Program-made: the position numbers and the translations under genes | In this document: positions 53,661 through 64,000 of the stretch, one piece after another | How positions within the stretch are numbered: position 1 is the stretch's first letter | Layout of the letters: every line of letters begins with the position of its first letter | The notes under the pieces: model-generated | What the model saw: only the letters and a program-made list of their open reading frames with translations | What the model was told of the DNA's origin: nothing | Databases searched by the model: none | Source: Cycas panzhihuaensis | Lineage: Eukaryota > Cycadophyta | Reading direction: 5' to 3' | NCBI GenBank assembly: GCA_023213395.1 | Contig: CM041465.1 | Coordinates: 20,398,001-20,462,000, forward strand | DNA length: 64,000 nt

Positions 53661-55018
53661 TGTAAGGTGCCACCTTCAACCAAAGATACCAAACCTTCGC
53701 AACCTACTAGGTCTTCCTCTCACTTGACTGAGAGGACCTTAAACCCCCTCACATCTGCCATATGCACGTTCGAGCGTACGATGAAGGAGCTTAAGCTCTA
53801 AGCTCCTTCATCCCTAACATCCAACAAACAACTCAAGCTCCCCTCCCCAGGAATGGAAACGCCCAATCTTCTTAAGCGAGGAAGTTAGATCCCCTACTTG
53901 AGAAGAAGTGGTGCTCCATTCATGGGGAGTGCTTCCACGATGACCCGTGTCGCAAGGCCCAGCATCCTAAGGATGCCCCTCGATGTGACTCTTCCTCTAA
54001 ACGGGCCTCAAGGCCTAATTTGGACCAACCAATTCACAAGGATCTATTCCCTAAACATGGGGAATGCGATTACAATACCCAAACCAAGAATAACTGAAAT
54101 CGAGGAAGATTGCCTAATTCCTGTCCTTCCCGTAATAAAGGGAAGGGCACCAGGGATTCGTCCTCTTCCTCCCATTCCCCTAGCCATCGTATCCCATCAC
54201 CTTCGCAGCCCTAGAATAAGGGGAAGAAGGTGATCCAGTTGCTTGAGGTGACTCCCTCTTATGCCCTTACGTGGTCTCAGGCCATCAAGGAAGCAGTAGG
54301 TGCTTCTTCTTCTGCTCCTTCTGACCCTCTTCTGGAGAACCCTCCTCCAGAAATACCTCTCTACCCCAAGGCTATTCCTGTATGCCTGGGTCATTATGAT
54401 TTCTGAAGGGCACTTACCCAGCCTACCACAAAGGGTAAGCCCTTCTCCATCATGGATGAACTTCATACCATTGTTGCAGGAATGTCCTTGATGGACATTT
54501 TGAGGAGTTGTCTCGAGCAGTGGGCCCTCCTTCTGGAAGCTTTAGGATCGAATGATATGCTTGTTTACACTTTGGGCATTACCCAAAGTTGCAAACCCAT
54601 TATTTCATTTGATCCTAAGGACCTCCCTCCCGTAGGAGAAAGGGAACGTCAGTGGAACTTCCCATTCACTATTACTATCGATACACCTGATTGTACCCTT
54701 CGAAGGACTATTGTTGACAATGGTTCTTCCGTGAATGCCATGCCCTTGTATGTCATGCAAGAGCTTGGTATTTCTGCCTTGGAACCTGTTCCATGGCGAT
54801 GCCAAGGTTATGACGGTAGTGAGAAGACCCCTTTGGGTTTTGTCACAATTCCGCTCACCCTTGAGGGCAAGACTGTCCTTGCCGATGTTGTAGTCCTCAA
54901 TGTCGACATCGACTACAACCTCCTTTTAGGTCGTCCATGGCTTGACCAAATGGGAGCCATGTGTTTGACCCTTTAGGGACAACTTAAATTCGTCCATGAT
55001 GGGTGAATGAGAGTGGTT
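53661..55018 (+). pseudogene. pol: Nucleocapsid-like region and aspartic protease, C
   Basis: A knuckle-like motif (CSIHGECFHDDPC) is at about 53912-53950, reached after a frame change. The protease ORF 54452-54976 is intact over 174 residues: IVDNGSSVNAMPLYVMQELG at the active site, then YDGSEKTPLGFVTIPLTL and IDYNLLLGRPWLDQMGA. This is the best protease in the window; it has D-N-G where most families have D-T-G or D-S-G. Confidence 0.8.
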
Positions 55019-56655
55019 CCCCGCGAACACCCACTTACCAAACAAACTCACTCTACTAATCAGGCAAATTGAGGTCCTTCTACACATGCCTCAGCTTGCT
55101 CCATTGGTATACCTAATCTGTCTGAAGAAGATCCTGCATCTTCTTTCTCTTGTCTCACGCATTTTGCTCCTATTGGGATTGGGAGCTACGGGTACCTTAC
55201 TTCATTTAGTGATGACAAGTCACACGACAAAGACGAGGGTTGTCTCTACCTGGTCTCTTTCCTTCGCACCAGTAGTTTGCACCCATCTCACTCTAGATCT
55301 CCATCTAGAACCCCTTTTGGTGAGACTAGCCACTCTTATGTGTCACATGTCATTGCTCGTGTTGACTTGTCCATCGTTAGTTCTTCTCCCTCATCACCTC
55401 TTACAGGTGATGGTTTTGAAGAACTACCTTTCGCTCCTTTCGAGGAGCCTCTTTTTTACTCTTCTTTAGAGTCTCGTGAGGAAGTTGGGCAGCCTAACCA
55501 CCACTATAATTTCGCTGCCTCTATCTCCTCTAGCACTTCATCTACTCGAAGTAAGGTCATCCATGGGGTGGATTACTTCGAGGATGATGAAGACCTACTT
55601 GAGCACCTAGCGGGCTTTGCATCTAACTTTCCTTTTGGCCACCACAGGCTTAGTCACCAGAAGATCCTTACAGTTGGATCCACACTTGCTAATCCAATCC
55701 CATCTCCTATTCCACCTCCTCCTGTTGACCTTGCCCCTCTCCACTTCGAGGAGGGTAATGCCATGTGCATGGGGGCAACCCAAGACATAGTCTTAGCCCT
55801 CGGAAAAATCATTAAGGTTGGGATGGAATGTTCTCCTGATGAAGTGAGGGAGTACTCCCTTTTGTTCCAAGAGTTTCGAGACGTTTTCGCGTGGGATTAT
55901 GCTGATATGAAGGGAATTTATCCTTCCATTGTCACCCATAACCTCACCACCATTCCTGGTACCTGCCCCATATGCTAGAAGTAGCGTCCCCTTCACTCGA
56001 AGCTCTCAGCCACCATCAAGATGGAGGTTGAGAAGCTTCTAGATGCTGGGCTCATTACTTCCATTGACTACCCTAAGTGGGTCTCTAATACCGTCCCCGT
56101 TGCTAAAAAGAATAGGGTGATTCATATACGTATTGATTTCCATGACATTAATAATGCTTGTCCTAAAGACAACTTCCCGCTCCCCTTCATCGATTAAATT
56201 ATTGATCATACCACTAGATTCGAAGTCATGTCCTTAATGGACGGCTTCTCTAGCTATAACCAAATTCAAATTTCTCCTGAAGACTACCACAAGACGGCCT
56301 TCACTACACCATGGGGTACCTTTGCCTACAAGGTAATGCCCTTTGGCCTTAAAAATGCAGGTGCTACTTACTAGAGACCCATGCATTTCATCTTCCACGA
56401 CCTCATTGATAACACATTAGAGGTCTTCATGGATGATATGATGGGCCTTGCCTGTGTCAAGGCCCATCATCCTTTTGACTTGCAGGCCATCTTTTCGTGA
56501 TGCGACAAGTATCATGTAAGTCTAAATCCGCTGAAGTGTATGTTTGGCATTACCTCAGGCAAACTCCTTGGGTTTCTTGTATCCAAACAAGGAATTTAGA
56601 TTGATCCTGACAAGGTCAGGGCAATCCTTGACATGCTGCCTCCTAGAACCCAACG
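55019..56655 (+). pseudogene. pol: Linker and reverse transcriptase, C
   Basis: Linker ORF 55277-55978 contains GVDYFEDDEDLLEHLAG and LHFEEGNAMCMGATQDIVL. RT: VEKLLDAGLITSIDYPKWVS, CPKDNFPLPFID, FEVMSLMDGFSSYNQIQISP, WGTFAYKVMPFGLKNAGATY and VFMDDMMGLA at about 56425. Stops are at single Gln or Arg codons. It is otherwise complete, unlike F1. Confidence 0.82.
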
Positions 56656-57180
56656 ATAGATTAAGTCGTTCCTAGGTAGGCTCAGTTTTCTTAGGCACTT
56701 CTTAGCGGACTTTGTTGTAAGTGCTAAACCCCTTACGAACCTATTGAAGAAGGGAGCTCCTTTTGCCTGGTCTGACAAGACCCAAAAGGCCTTTGAAGGA
56801 CTCAAGGAAGCCCTTGCTTCCACTCCTACACTGGTGCCTCCTCGATTCGATAGGCCCTTCGTCCTATACACCTCAGCGACTGACGAATCCTTAGGCGCTA
56901 TGTTAGCTCAAGAAGATGACTCAGGAACCGAGAGAGCTATTTATTTCATCAGTCGCACCCTCGTGGCTGCTGAACTTAACTATTCTCCTACCGAGAAGGA
57001 GTGTCTCTCCTTGGTCCATGCGACGAAGAAGTTCAGACACTACTTGCTTGGCAACACCACTAAGGTGATCGTCCAATCCGATCCCTTGCGATACTTGCTC
57101 ACTCATTTGAATTTGACGGGTAGGACTGGTTGTTGGGCTGTCCTGCTTCAAGAATTCAATCTTCATATCGTTAACTAGAA
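56656..57180 (+). pseudogene. pol: RNase H (gypsy type), C
   Basis: Nearly intact ORF 56744-57178: LYTSATDESLGAMLAQEDDS with the first Asp, [20 protein letters not shown] with the Glu, and VIVQSDPLRYLLTHL with an Asp. It ends at LHIVN-stop. The next 50 residues lead to the integrase with no aRNH. Confidence 0.82.
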
Positions 57181-58570
57181 ATCAAAGAAGGGAATGCTAG
57201 TGGCCGAGCAGCTCGCAGATGCCCCTATTCCTAACTCCTTTGGTGCCCCCGTCGATGATTCTCTCCCTGATGAGTCCATCTTGATGATTCAGGATGTCTC
57301 TCCTCATCCACTCATCGACAATGAGTGGTATGGTGATATAGTGCGATATCTCACACAACAGCAATACCATCCCGATGCTAGTAGTAAAGTTAGATCTCAC
57401 ATCCAGACTTGTACCAGGCAATGCTTCCTTACGGGTGAAGTATTATACAAGAGGTCCTTTGATGGGATCCTCCTCTGCTACGTCACTACTAATGAAGCTG
57501 ACCAAATATTCCACGAATGCCACCATGGTATTTGTGGGGGTCACTTTTGGGGCTAGTCTATGGCACAGAGGATCCTTCGCGTGGGTTATTTTTCGCCATC
57601 CCTTTTCAAGGACACCCACGCCTTTGCTCTGAGATGTCAATGATATCAAGAACATACCAACATCTCCCATGTGCCTTCGGAGGCCCTTCACCCCATTGTT
57701 TCTCCATGGCGTTTTGCTCAATGGGGACTAGACCTCATTAGGGCTATCTCTCTACCTTTGTCATCGCAGCACAAGTTTATCTTAACTACCATGGAGTATT
57801 TCAGTAAACGGGCAGAGGACATCTCCTTGATCACTACTCCTAGTAAAACGATAGCCACATTCATTTACCAGCACATCATTTACCGTTTCAGGATTCCGGA
57901 TGTCCTAATCACTGAAAATGGAACCCCTTTTTATAATAAGGAGATGGATGAGCTTTGTGAGAAGTTCAAGATATCTCACAAAACTTCTTCTCCTTACTAC
58001 CCCCAAGCAAATAGCTAAGTGGAGTCTTTCAATAAGACTCTCGTTAGTATCCTAAAGAAAATTGTTGCTTAGTCCCAAAAGGATTTACACCTTCAACTGC
58101 CCTCTTCTTTGTGGGCTTACCACACCTCTATCTGTTCCACCACGGGAATGACCCCGTTCTCTCTGGTCTACGGTACTCAGGTGGTACTCCAGCTGGAGGT
58201 GGAGATTTCCTCTTTAAGAGTCTCCCTTCGAGGTCTCATCAATGAAGAGTCGATCTGTCAGGCTCACCTTTTAGACCTTAAGGCTTTGGATGAGAGACAC
58301 TTAGCTACTTATCAGGCTAACCTAACGTCCAAAGCTCACTCACAAAGGACCTACGATAAACATCTTTGTTCCCATCCTTTATTTCTTGGGGACCACGTCC
58401 TCAAGTTTGAATATTTCCATGACCGTTTGACCAAATTCAAACCCCGATGGGTTGGCCCTTTCATCATTATCGAGACCCTTGGTAATGGTGCTTATAAGAT
58501 AACCACCCTGGAAGGGCTTGAATTTGAGAAAGCCATTAATGGGAAATTCCTTCAGAAGTTTTACGCATGA
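57181..58570 (+). pseudogene. pol: Integrase, C
   Basis: HHCC region: HECHHGICGGHFWG at about 57515 and CQ-YQEHTNISH at 57640. Core: GLDLIRAISLPLSS (first Asp, 57728), then VLITENGTPFYNKE, in which the second Asp is Glu, and VESFNKTL (Glu). The tail ORF 58109-58570 is open through VGPFIIIETLGNGAYKITTL to KFLQKFYA-stop. Stops at 58017 and 58070 break the core. Confidence 0.82.
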
Positions 58571-58615
58571 TCTTTTGGCAATCCCTTCGCTACGCTCCAA
58601 AATGAGCCTAAATTA

Positions 58616-58672
58616 CCATCTTAAGTTGTTCCCGTTCTTCCTAACTACAGGTAGAATGGTAATTTAAGATGG
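58616..58672 (+). other. Conserved stem-loop after integrase, C
   Basis: Arms beginning CCATCTTAA (58616) and ending TTAAGATGG (58664-58672) pair perfectly. Same place as in F1 and R. Confidence 0.55.
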
Positions 58673-59209
58673 ATTCTCCCTTTTCTTTCTAGTTCTTCCT
58701 GTGGAACCCGTATTCCCGTATCCTCTCAGGAACCTTTTGTCCTCCTATTTGGGCATTCTCCAGTTAGGACGACGCTTCGGAGTACTGTTACTCCTCTCTC
58801 TTACCTGTTGTTTCCTTCGCATATACCACTATGCTCCTCTGTAGACGTGCATGTCACTCTATTTCTAACCTCACACCTCTCAATCACCTCTACTCATGGT
58901 GGATATGTGTGCTCCTGTTAGATATATAGCCATACATGGAAGGAAATACATGCATCATATAACAAAACATTTACAACATACAAAACAAAGCATACATGCT
59001 ATCTACAACTCATGATATATACAGCATCTCATAACAAAGTGGGATACCAATTACCCCGTATATATATACACATCAAAATCATATGTTACACCATACATAT
59101 GGAAAGACGGTGTCCTTGCAAGGGGTGTATAATCATATGAGTCTATATAGCCCCCTGGAGGCCCGTGCTTTTCCTTGTCAAAATCATATCCATATCTCCT
59201 ACACTACTG
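58673..59209. other. Non-coding spacer, C
   Basis: A/T-rich spacer matching 17105-17629 of F1, with a TATATATACACATC run near 59060. No gene seen. Confidence 0.5.
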
Positions 59210-59775
59210 CTACCTTGCCCCTGGGGTACCATCTCCTGGCCTGTGTGATCCCTCTCTTAGGGACCACATACCTTTGAGGCTCCTCCTAGGCCTCCGCGAG
59301 CTCCCTGCCTCGCTCCCCTCGTCATGTGGCTGTCTCAGGGTCATCGCCGCTATATGAGTGTACGTCCTACTCCTGCTCGACCTCGACGCCACCTGGTCTA
59401 TGAGCTAATTGTATCTGGCCTGGATACGATCCCTCTCTCCCTCTACTCCTCTGAGGCACTCCTCTAGTACTACTATCCAGACTATGCTCCCTGCATCTCT
59501 ATGTGCCTCTAGAGCCTGGACCCATCTGTGCAGTGTATCTCACTCGCTCCTCGCCTTATCTAGCTCCCACTGCATCTGTCCCCTGAAAGTTATATGCTCT
59601 TAGGACTCCGCAACCCAGATATCTCTTGTCCTCGCCAATGCGGTGAATGCTTCCATGTGCGCACCTACCGATCTAGGTGCATCCTCTGCCTGGATGGGTA
59701 GTTTCCCCTCTGCGTACACCTGAGGGAACATCTCCCTCACCATGGCCTCTACTAATCTCCTGATCTCTATAGCAC
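59210..59775 (-). pseudogene. Antisense PMD gene, exon 2, C
   Basis: The minus strand reads GAIEIRRLVEAMVREMFPQV, YAEGKLPIQAEDAPRSVGAH and TRDIWVAES, a stretch free of stops (59830-59600), and later SRSSRSRTYTHIAAMTLRQP ending GDGTPGAR-stop at 59210. The best-preserved exon 2 of the four copies. Confidence 0.68.
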
Positions 59776-59886
59776 CTGCCAATGTAACATGCCATGTGTC
59801 AGTATATATCCCACCACATACCATGATCAAATCAAATCAAACATCTATCTGGCTGTCAAACGACTAAGGAAATGGTTAGGCCTCAC
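59776..59886 (-). other. Intron in PMD gene, C
   Basis: Donor GGCAG|GTGAGG (from 59886) and acceptor TTGGCAG|GTGC (ending 59776) on the minus strand, 111 bp; both signals intact and the exon join is phase 1 as in F1. Confidence 0.66.
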
Positions 59887-60080
59887 CTGCCACGGCCGCT
59901 AGCACCTCTGCTCGGGCAACATCCTCTCCTCCTAGCTCTCCGCCAGCTACGGGTAACTCATTCTCAAGTACCTCCTTTGCCTGGACCTCCCTCCTCATGG
60001 GGACTGGCTCAACTCTTGCCTCTCCAGAGTGGGTCCTAGTCACTAGCCCCCTGCTCTCCTCAGCTACCCCTGATGGGCCT
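59887..60080 (-). pseudogene. Antisense PMD gene, 3' end of exon 1, C
   Basis: The minus strand reads EESRGLVTRTHSGEARVEPV and ENELPVAGGELGGEDVARAE, matching the end of exon 1 in F1 (18355-18550). Homology ends at GATGGGCCT about 60080 where the chromovirus LTR begins; the PMD domain itself must lie beyond the window. Confidence 0.62.
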
Positions 60081-60086
60081 CTAATC

Positions 60087-61211
60087 TGAATCTTGAATGG
60101 GAAAGTGAAAAATTTAACCAATTGAAACAAAATCCAGAATCAATTTACATATTATTACATAGAATTAGAAATTTTCTTACAAAAAACTCCTTTGTTTGTG
60201 CTCTATTGAGCATGCAAGGAACTATTGTAGCGTTTTGGGAGAGAAAAAATGAGAGCTGGGTGCTTGAGTTGCTACTCATTTGCTGGAACCTCCGTCTCGA
60301 AGTCTGCAAAGCTATTTTTGGTCTTTTGTTACCAAAAACCCCATTTTGGTGAGGAAGAAACTGGCTAGCGTCTCTTCTGGGACTACTGCTCTTGTTGTCT
60401 TCTCTTCTTGGCTGCAGCTATGATTTCCCAAACTCCTTCAAGATCCCTGCAACAGGTTTTTCCGCTGCGTTTCTGCTGTGTTCTCTCCCAACGCAGATTT
60501 TCACATTTTGGAGTCATTCTCCTTCTGAAAAGTTGATTTCCTGAAGCTTTCCTTGAATCTTGCTCCGTGCTACATCTAGGGCTGTGGCATCCTCTTTTTT
60601 CTGTCAAAAATCTTTGTCGAGATCCCCCAAATTGCTCTCTCAAATTTCACTTAAAAGTGTTTCCATTTGAGAGAGATATTTCCATTTTTCTGATTTCCTC
60701 TTTGAATGCGTAGAGGACACATGTACGCACCCTTTCCTCAAATTTCGTACCAAACGGTTACCGTTTGTGCCGCCAAAACCATTTTCGTTTTTGTTATTTT
60801 TCTATTTTTTGACTTCTGCGTAGCAGTCCATAGCAAGATCCGTAGCTGGCGTAGCAAGATCCGCAGCTGGCGTAGTAGTGTAGCAATATGCATAGTACTT
60901 CTGTAGCAGCCTGTAGTAGCTCCGTAGCAGTCGTAGCACTTGCATAACACTTTGGTAGCACCTTGGTAGTAGTTGTAGCACCTTAGTAGCACCTTGGTAG
61001 CAGTTGTAGCACCTTAATAGTAGCTTGGTAGCAGTTATAGCACCTTTTTGTACTTATAGAAATACATTTTTTTACATTTTTAAGCCTTTTAAAGGCATAT
61101 TTCTTCTAAATGAAGATCATTAAGCCTTTTTAAGGCAATTTTCTACTACATAAAGACCATTTACATGAAAAACAAAGTATTTAGAGCATTTTAAAGATCT
61201 GAAACGGATCA
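60087..61211 (-). repeat. 3' LTR of the chromovirus (boundaries approximate)
   Basis: The left boundary is where homology to the PMD gene of C stops, with TGAATCTTG at 60087. The right boundary is placed before the purine tract (minus strand AAAAAAGGGGAG) with CA at 61210-61211. No partner LTR is in the window. A TATA-like CTATAAGTAC (minus) is at about 61051-61060. The LTR carries a GTAGCA-rich repeat block. Confidence 0.55.
60825..61047. repeat. GTAGCA-type tandem repeats in the chromovirus LTR
   Basis: Degenerate 10-11 bp units such as GTAGCACCTTG and GTAGCAGTT recur, grouped into two 31-bp higher-order copies at about 60974-61035. At 60835-60875 a separate 21-bp unit (GTAGCAAGATCCGYAGCTGG) is tandem. 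It looks like a small expanding minisatellite in the LTR. Confidence 0.6.
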
Positions 61212-61249
61212 GAACTCCCCTTTTTTAGGAGTTCATGGCCTCATGAACT

Positions 61250-62750
61250 TTATAGTTGTAGATGAGGGAATTTGATTTTCCCTATCTCCTTATTGTACCA
61301 TTTTTCTTTGCTAGGTACTTGTCCTTTCTCTACAATCCTGAAGGACTCAATTATGCCTCTTCGAGTCTCAGTCTGCTTCCTTTGAAGAATGCAATCATTT
61401 TGTATTGGTTCCTTTTTCTCTATCTGCAACTCCTCTAGGTTTGGTAAGAGTGGAACTCTGTCTTCATCTTCATCCAACATGGATGGCTCGAACATCTTCA
61501 TATTCTCAACATTCACTATGGAATACATCTTCATGAATTCTGGAAGTTCAGGCTGGAAAGCATTTTCCCCAATTTTCTTCAAAATTGTAAAAGGACCATA
61601 TCGTAAAGGCTTTAGCTTTTTGCCTTCACCTTGCAATCTTTTCTTACTGAGATGCAACCAAACTCTATCTCCTTCCTTAAAGGAATGGCTGGTTCTATGT
61701 GCATCATGCCGCTGCTTGTATCTCTGTTGAGACTTTTGAAGCTGCTCTTCAACCTGTTGATGGATTTTCCTGATTCTTTCCAAGAATCTTTGTGCCTTTT
61801 CATCTCCTTCTTCCTCCTTTCCATTTCCTGTAGAAAGTTGAGCAGAAAATTCTAAATCAAAAGGACTTGCAGGCAGGAATCCCAAACATACCTCAAATGG
61901 TGATTTTTGGGTTGAGCTATGGATAGCTCTGTTGAATGCAAATTGTAAGTATGGGAGACTTTCATCCCAAGTCTTAGGATGCTTGGCATTGTATCCTCGT
62001 AACAGTTGTACCAATGTGCTATTGACAACTTCAGTCTGGCCATCTATTTGAGGATGAAAAGCTATACTCATCTTTAGCTTTGTATCCATCCTTCCCCAAA
62101 GTGTTTACCAAAAATGACTCAGAAATCTGCTGTCTTGATCAGAAATGATTGAGTTGGGAAGTCCAAAATACTTCCAAACATGTTGGAAAAATAATCTAGC
62201 TATGTCTTCTCCTGTATGTGTCTTCCTATAGGGAATCAACATCACCATTTTGCTGAACCGATCAACAACAACAAATAAATAATCCATACCATTTTTGGTT
62301 TGTGGTAGTCCTCCCAAGAAATCCATGGAGATACTTTCCCACGGTCGTGATGGAACAGGAAGTGGAATGTACAATCCAAACTTCCTATTGGCCGGCTTTG
62401 ATGTACTACATAATGTACACCCTCATACTACTGTAGTCACATCTTGCTGCATGTTTGGCCAATACATATATCGCTGCAAGTTTAGCAACGTCTTTCCCAC
62501 TCCAAAGTATCCTGCAACTCGAGAGGTGTGAGCTTCTCTTATCCACTTTAATCGGTCTGCATGCTTTGGAATACAAAGCTTATCTTACTTGCAAAGAAGT
62601 CCATCTTTCAGCTGGAAATCTGCAACTACTTTTCCTTGCTGTAGCTACTCAAAGATAGGCTTGAATGCCTCATCTTTCAAATATAAATCAACATATTCAT
62701 CATGGCAGAAAGGTTGAAATTGCATAGCTACTAATAAACTGAAATTACCT
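61250..62750 (-). pseudogene. pol: Chromovirus integrase with chromodomain-like tail
   Basis: From high coordinates: a zinc-binding N-terminal region (62750-62380, fragmentary), then SMDFLGGLPQTKNGMDYLFV (first Asp), IISDQDSRFLSHFW (second Asp), a stop, and FHPQIDGQTEVVNSTLVQLL (Glu). The 279-residue ORF 62089-61250 ends with the GPY/F-like LRYGPFTILKKIGENAFQPE and then CILQRKQTETRRGIIESFRI, VEKGQVPSKEKWYNKEI. That last part has the layout of a chromodomain with the first aromatic residues changed. Confidence 0.8.
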
Positions 62751-62752
62751 TG

Positions 62753-64000
62753 CTATTGAGGAGGTCTGGACAGTAAGTCTACAATCTTATTCGTCGTTCC
62801 TTTCTTGTATTTAACCACGATGTGAAATTGCTGCAAATAGGACATCCACTTCATGTGCCTAGCCTGCTGCAACTTGGACTGAGTCTGCAAAAATTGTAAA
62901 GGCTTGTGGTCGATGTGGATGACCACTTCTTTTCCCAACAAATAGGGTCTCCAATGCTTCACTGCTTGGTGCAATGCATAGAGCTCCTTATCGTAAGTTG
63001 GGTAGTTTATGACAGCTCCATTGAATGTCTCTGAATAGTATGCTATCGGTTTTCCTTCTTGCTTTAATACTGCTCCCATGGCATAGCCTGAAGCGTCAGT
63101 CTCCAATTCAAATGGCTTCTGCAGTGAGGGTAAAGCTAACACTAGTGCCTCGCAGATTTTTTGCTTCAAAAGCTTAAAAGCTTTTTCTTGTTCATTCTCC
63201 CAATGAAACTTTGCATGTCCTCCCGTCACTACATGAAGAGGTGCTGCAATTTGAGAGAATCTGAAAATAAATTTTCTTAAATACTGACATGCACCAATGA
63301 AACTTCTTACCTCTGCAGTTGTCTTAGGTGTGGGCCAATTGAGAATGACTTTGATCTTTGCTGGGTCAATCTTCAATTCTCCTCCTCCAACCACGAAACC
63401 TAAGAAGACGAGAGATTGCTTTCCAAACTCGTACTTCTTTAGATTTAGTTTCAACTATTGCTCTTGGAGAACCTTGAGCACTTGCTCAACATATTGGAGG
63501 TGCTCCTCCCATGTATGGCTAAAAATCAGAATATCATCTAGATAAACAATTACAAAGTCATCAATGAAGGGTCTTAATACCTCATTCATCAACCTCATGA
63601 AGGTGGCAGGTGCATTGCATGCACCAAACCAAGCATCACCAACCATTCAAACAATCCTTGCTTCGATTTGAAGGCTATCTTCCAAGTATCCTCCTCTCGG
63701 ATTCGAACCTGATGGTAACCTGATTTTAGGTCCATTTTGCTGAAATATCTTGCCGACTGCAGCTGGTCCAACAAGTCATCTATCTGTGGTAAGGGATGTC
63801 TATTCTTTATGGTGATCTTGCTCAAAGCTCGGTAGTCAATGCACATTCTCCATCCTCCATCTTTCTTTGGCACCAAAACAATAGGTGATCCACATGGGGA
63901 ACAACTTGGCTTAATTACTCCTTATTCCAAGAGTTCTTGAATCTGCCTCTTAATCTCTTCATTCTCTAAAACTGAGTTTCGGTAGAGACTAAGATTTGGC
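62753..64000 (-). pseudogene. pol: Chromovirus reverse transcriptase and RNase H
   Basis: RT: MVPKKDGGWRMCIDYRALSK, FSKMDLKSGYHQVRIREEDT, a frameshift near 63640, then GACNAPATFMRLMNEVL and VIVYLDDILIFSHTWEEHLQ with the Y-L-D-D box (about 63545). A stop near 63453 precedes the intact 233-residue ORF with LGFVVGGGELKIDPAKI, and RNase H with FELETDASGYAMGAVLKQEG, YPTYDKELYALHQAVKHW and VVIHIDHKPLQFL. All RNase H acidic residues are present. The upstream RT, protease and gag are off the window. Confidence 0.85.

Larger units (their letters stand above)
49009..60080 (+). mobile_element. Element C, Tat-like Ty3/gypsy, left part
   Basis: Fourth family member: 5' LTR 49009-51749, PBS, gag, protease, RT, RNase H, integrase, stem-loop, then the antisense PMD gene until the chromovirus insertion at about 60080. 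Its 3' part lies beyond the window. There is no polypurine tract before 49009 and the LTR interrupts an aRNH frame, so this is a genuine 5' LTR at an insertion site. It has the fewest stops of the four copies. Confidence 0.88.
60087..64000 (-). mobile_element. Chromovirus-type Ty3/gypsy element, 3' part
   Basis: Inserted in element C, minus strand, running off the right edge. 3' LTR about 60087-61211, polypurine tract about 61212-61228, then pol with integrase, RNase H and RT in reverse coordinate order. Frameshifts between 63454 and 63646 and a stop near 62100 show decay, but it is better preserved than the Tat-like copies. The flanking duplication cannot be checked because the other end is outside. 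Confidence 0.85.

Noticed and set aside
60383-60643. Minus-strand ORF rich in Arg/Lys in the chromovirus LTR
   Set aside because: It lies within the LTR, has no partner copy to test conservation and no recognisable motif.
60825-61047. Regular GTAGCA repeats as a CRISPR-like array
   Set aside because: The units are 10-31 bp without distinct spacers, in a plant retrotransposon LTR; a minisatellite explains them.

Overview
The window is a stack of nested LTR retrotransposons from a land plant with a large, repeat-rich nuclear genome. I see no host gene, rRNA, tRNA or CRISPR array. The plant assignment rests on Tat-like Ty3/gypsy polyproteins, a plant mobile domain (PMD) gene, a plant-type Ty1/copia element and a chromovirus. 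A gymnosperm or similar large genome is my guess only. Nearly all coding regions are decayed by stops and frameshifts.

Layout. Four copies of one very large Ty3/gypsy family dominate. Element G (+, oldest) holds gag-pol at 1-5804 and its 3' part at 5805-6852, resuming at 45643-46985. Element R (-) is inserted in G: 6853-7459 plus 30266-45642, flanked by AAGCT/AAGCC. Element F1 (+, 7460-30265) is inserted inside the 3' LTR of R, flanked by AAAAT/AAAAC. A Ty1/copia element (-, 18625-24556) is inserted in F1 with a perfect CGATG duplication. Element C (+) starts with its 5' LTR at 49009, inserted into an RNase H gene of an older fragment (46986-49008), and is itself broken at about 60080 by a chromovirus on the minus strand that runs past the right edge.

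The big family is the interesting system. Reconstructed order: 5' LTR (about 2.75 kb), PBS, gag, a UGA stop shared by all four copies, nucleocapsid-like region, protease, RT, RNase H, integrase, a conserved stem-loop, then an antisense gene with a conserved spliceosomal intron encoding a PMD protein, that gene's own promoter, a separate sense-strand archaeal-type RNase H (aRNH) ORF next to the polypurine tract, and the 3' LTR. The aRNH is missing from its usual pol position between RNase H and integrase and sits instead as a stand-alone ORF at the 3' end.

The most notable signal is regulatory. The PMD promoter carries two 30-bp dyads at a fixed 28-bp spacing in two diverged copies (F1 and R), with compensatory changes in the arms. 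The 15-mer GGTACCGCGAAGTTT from one dyad recurs in the LTR U3, in the same orientation relative to a downstream TATA box. This suggests the antisense PMD gene and the genomic-RNA promoter answer to one factor, possibly the PMD protein itself. That is inference and needs testing.
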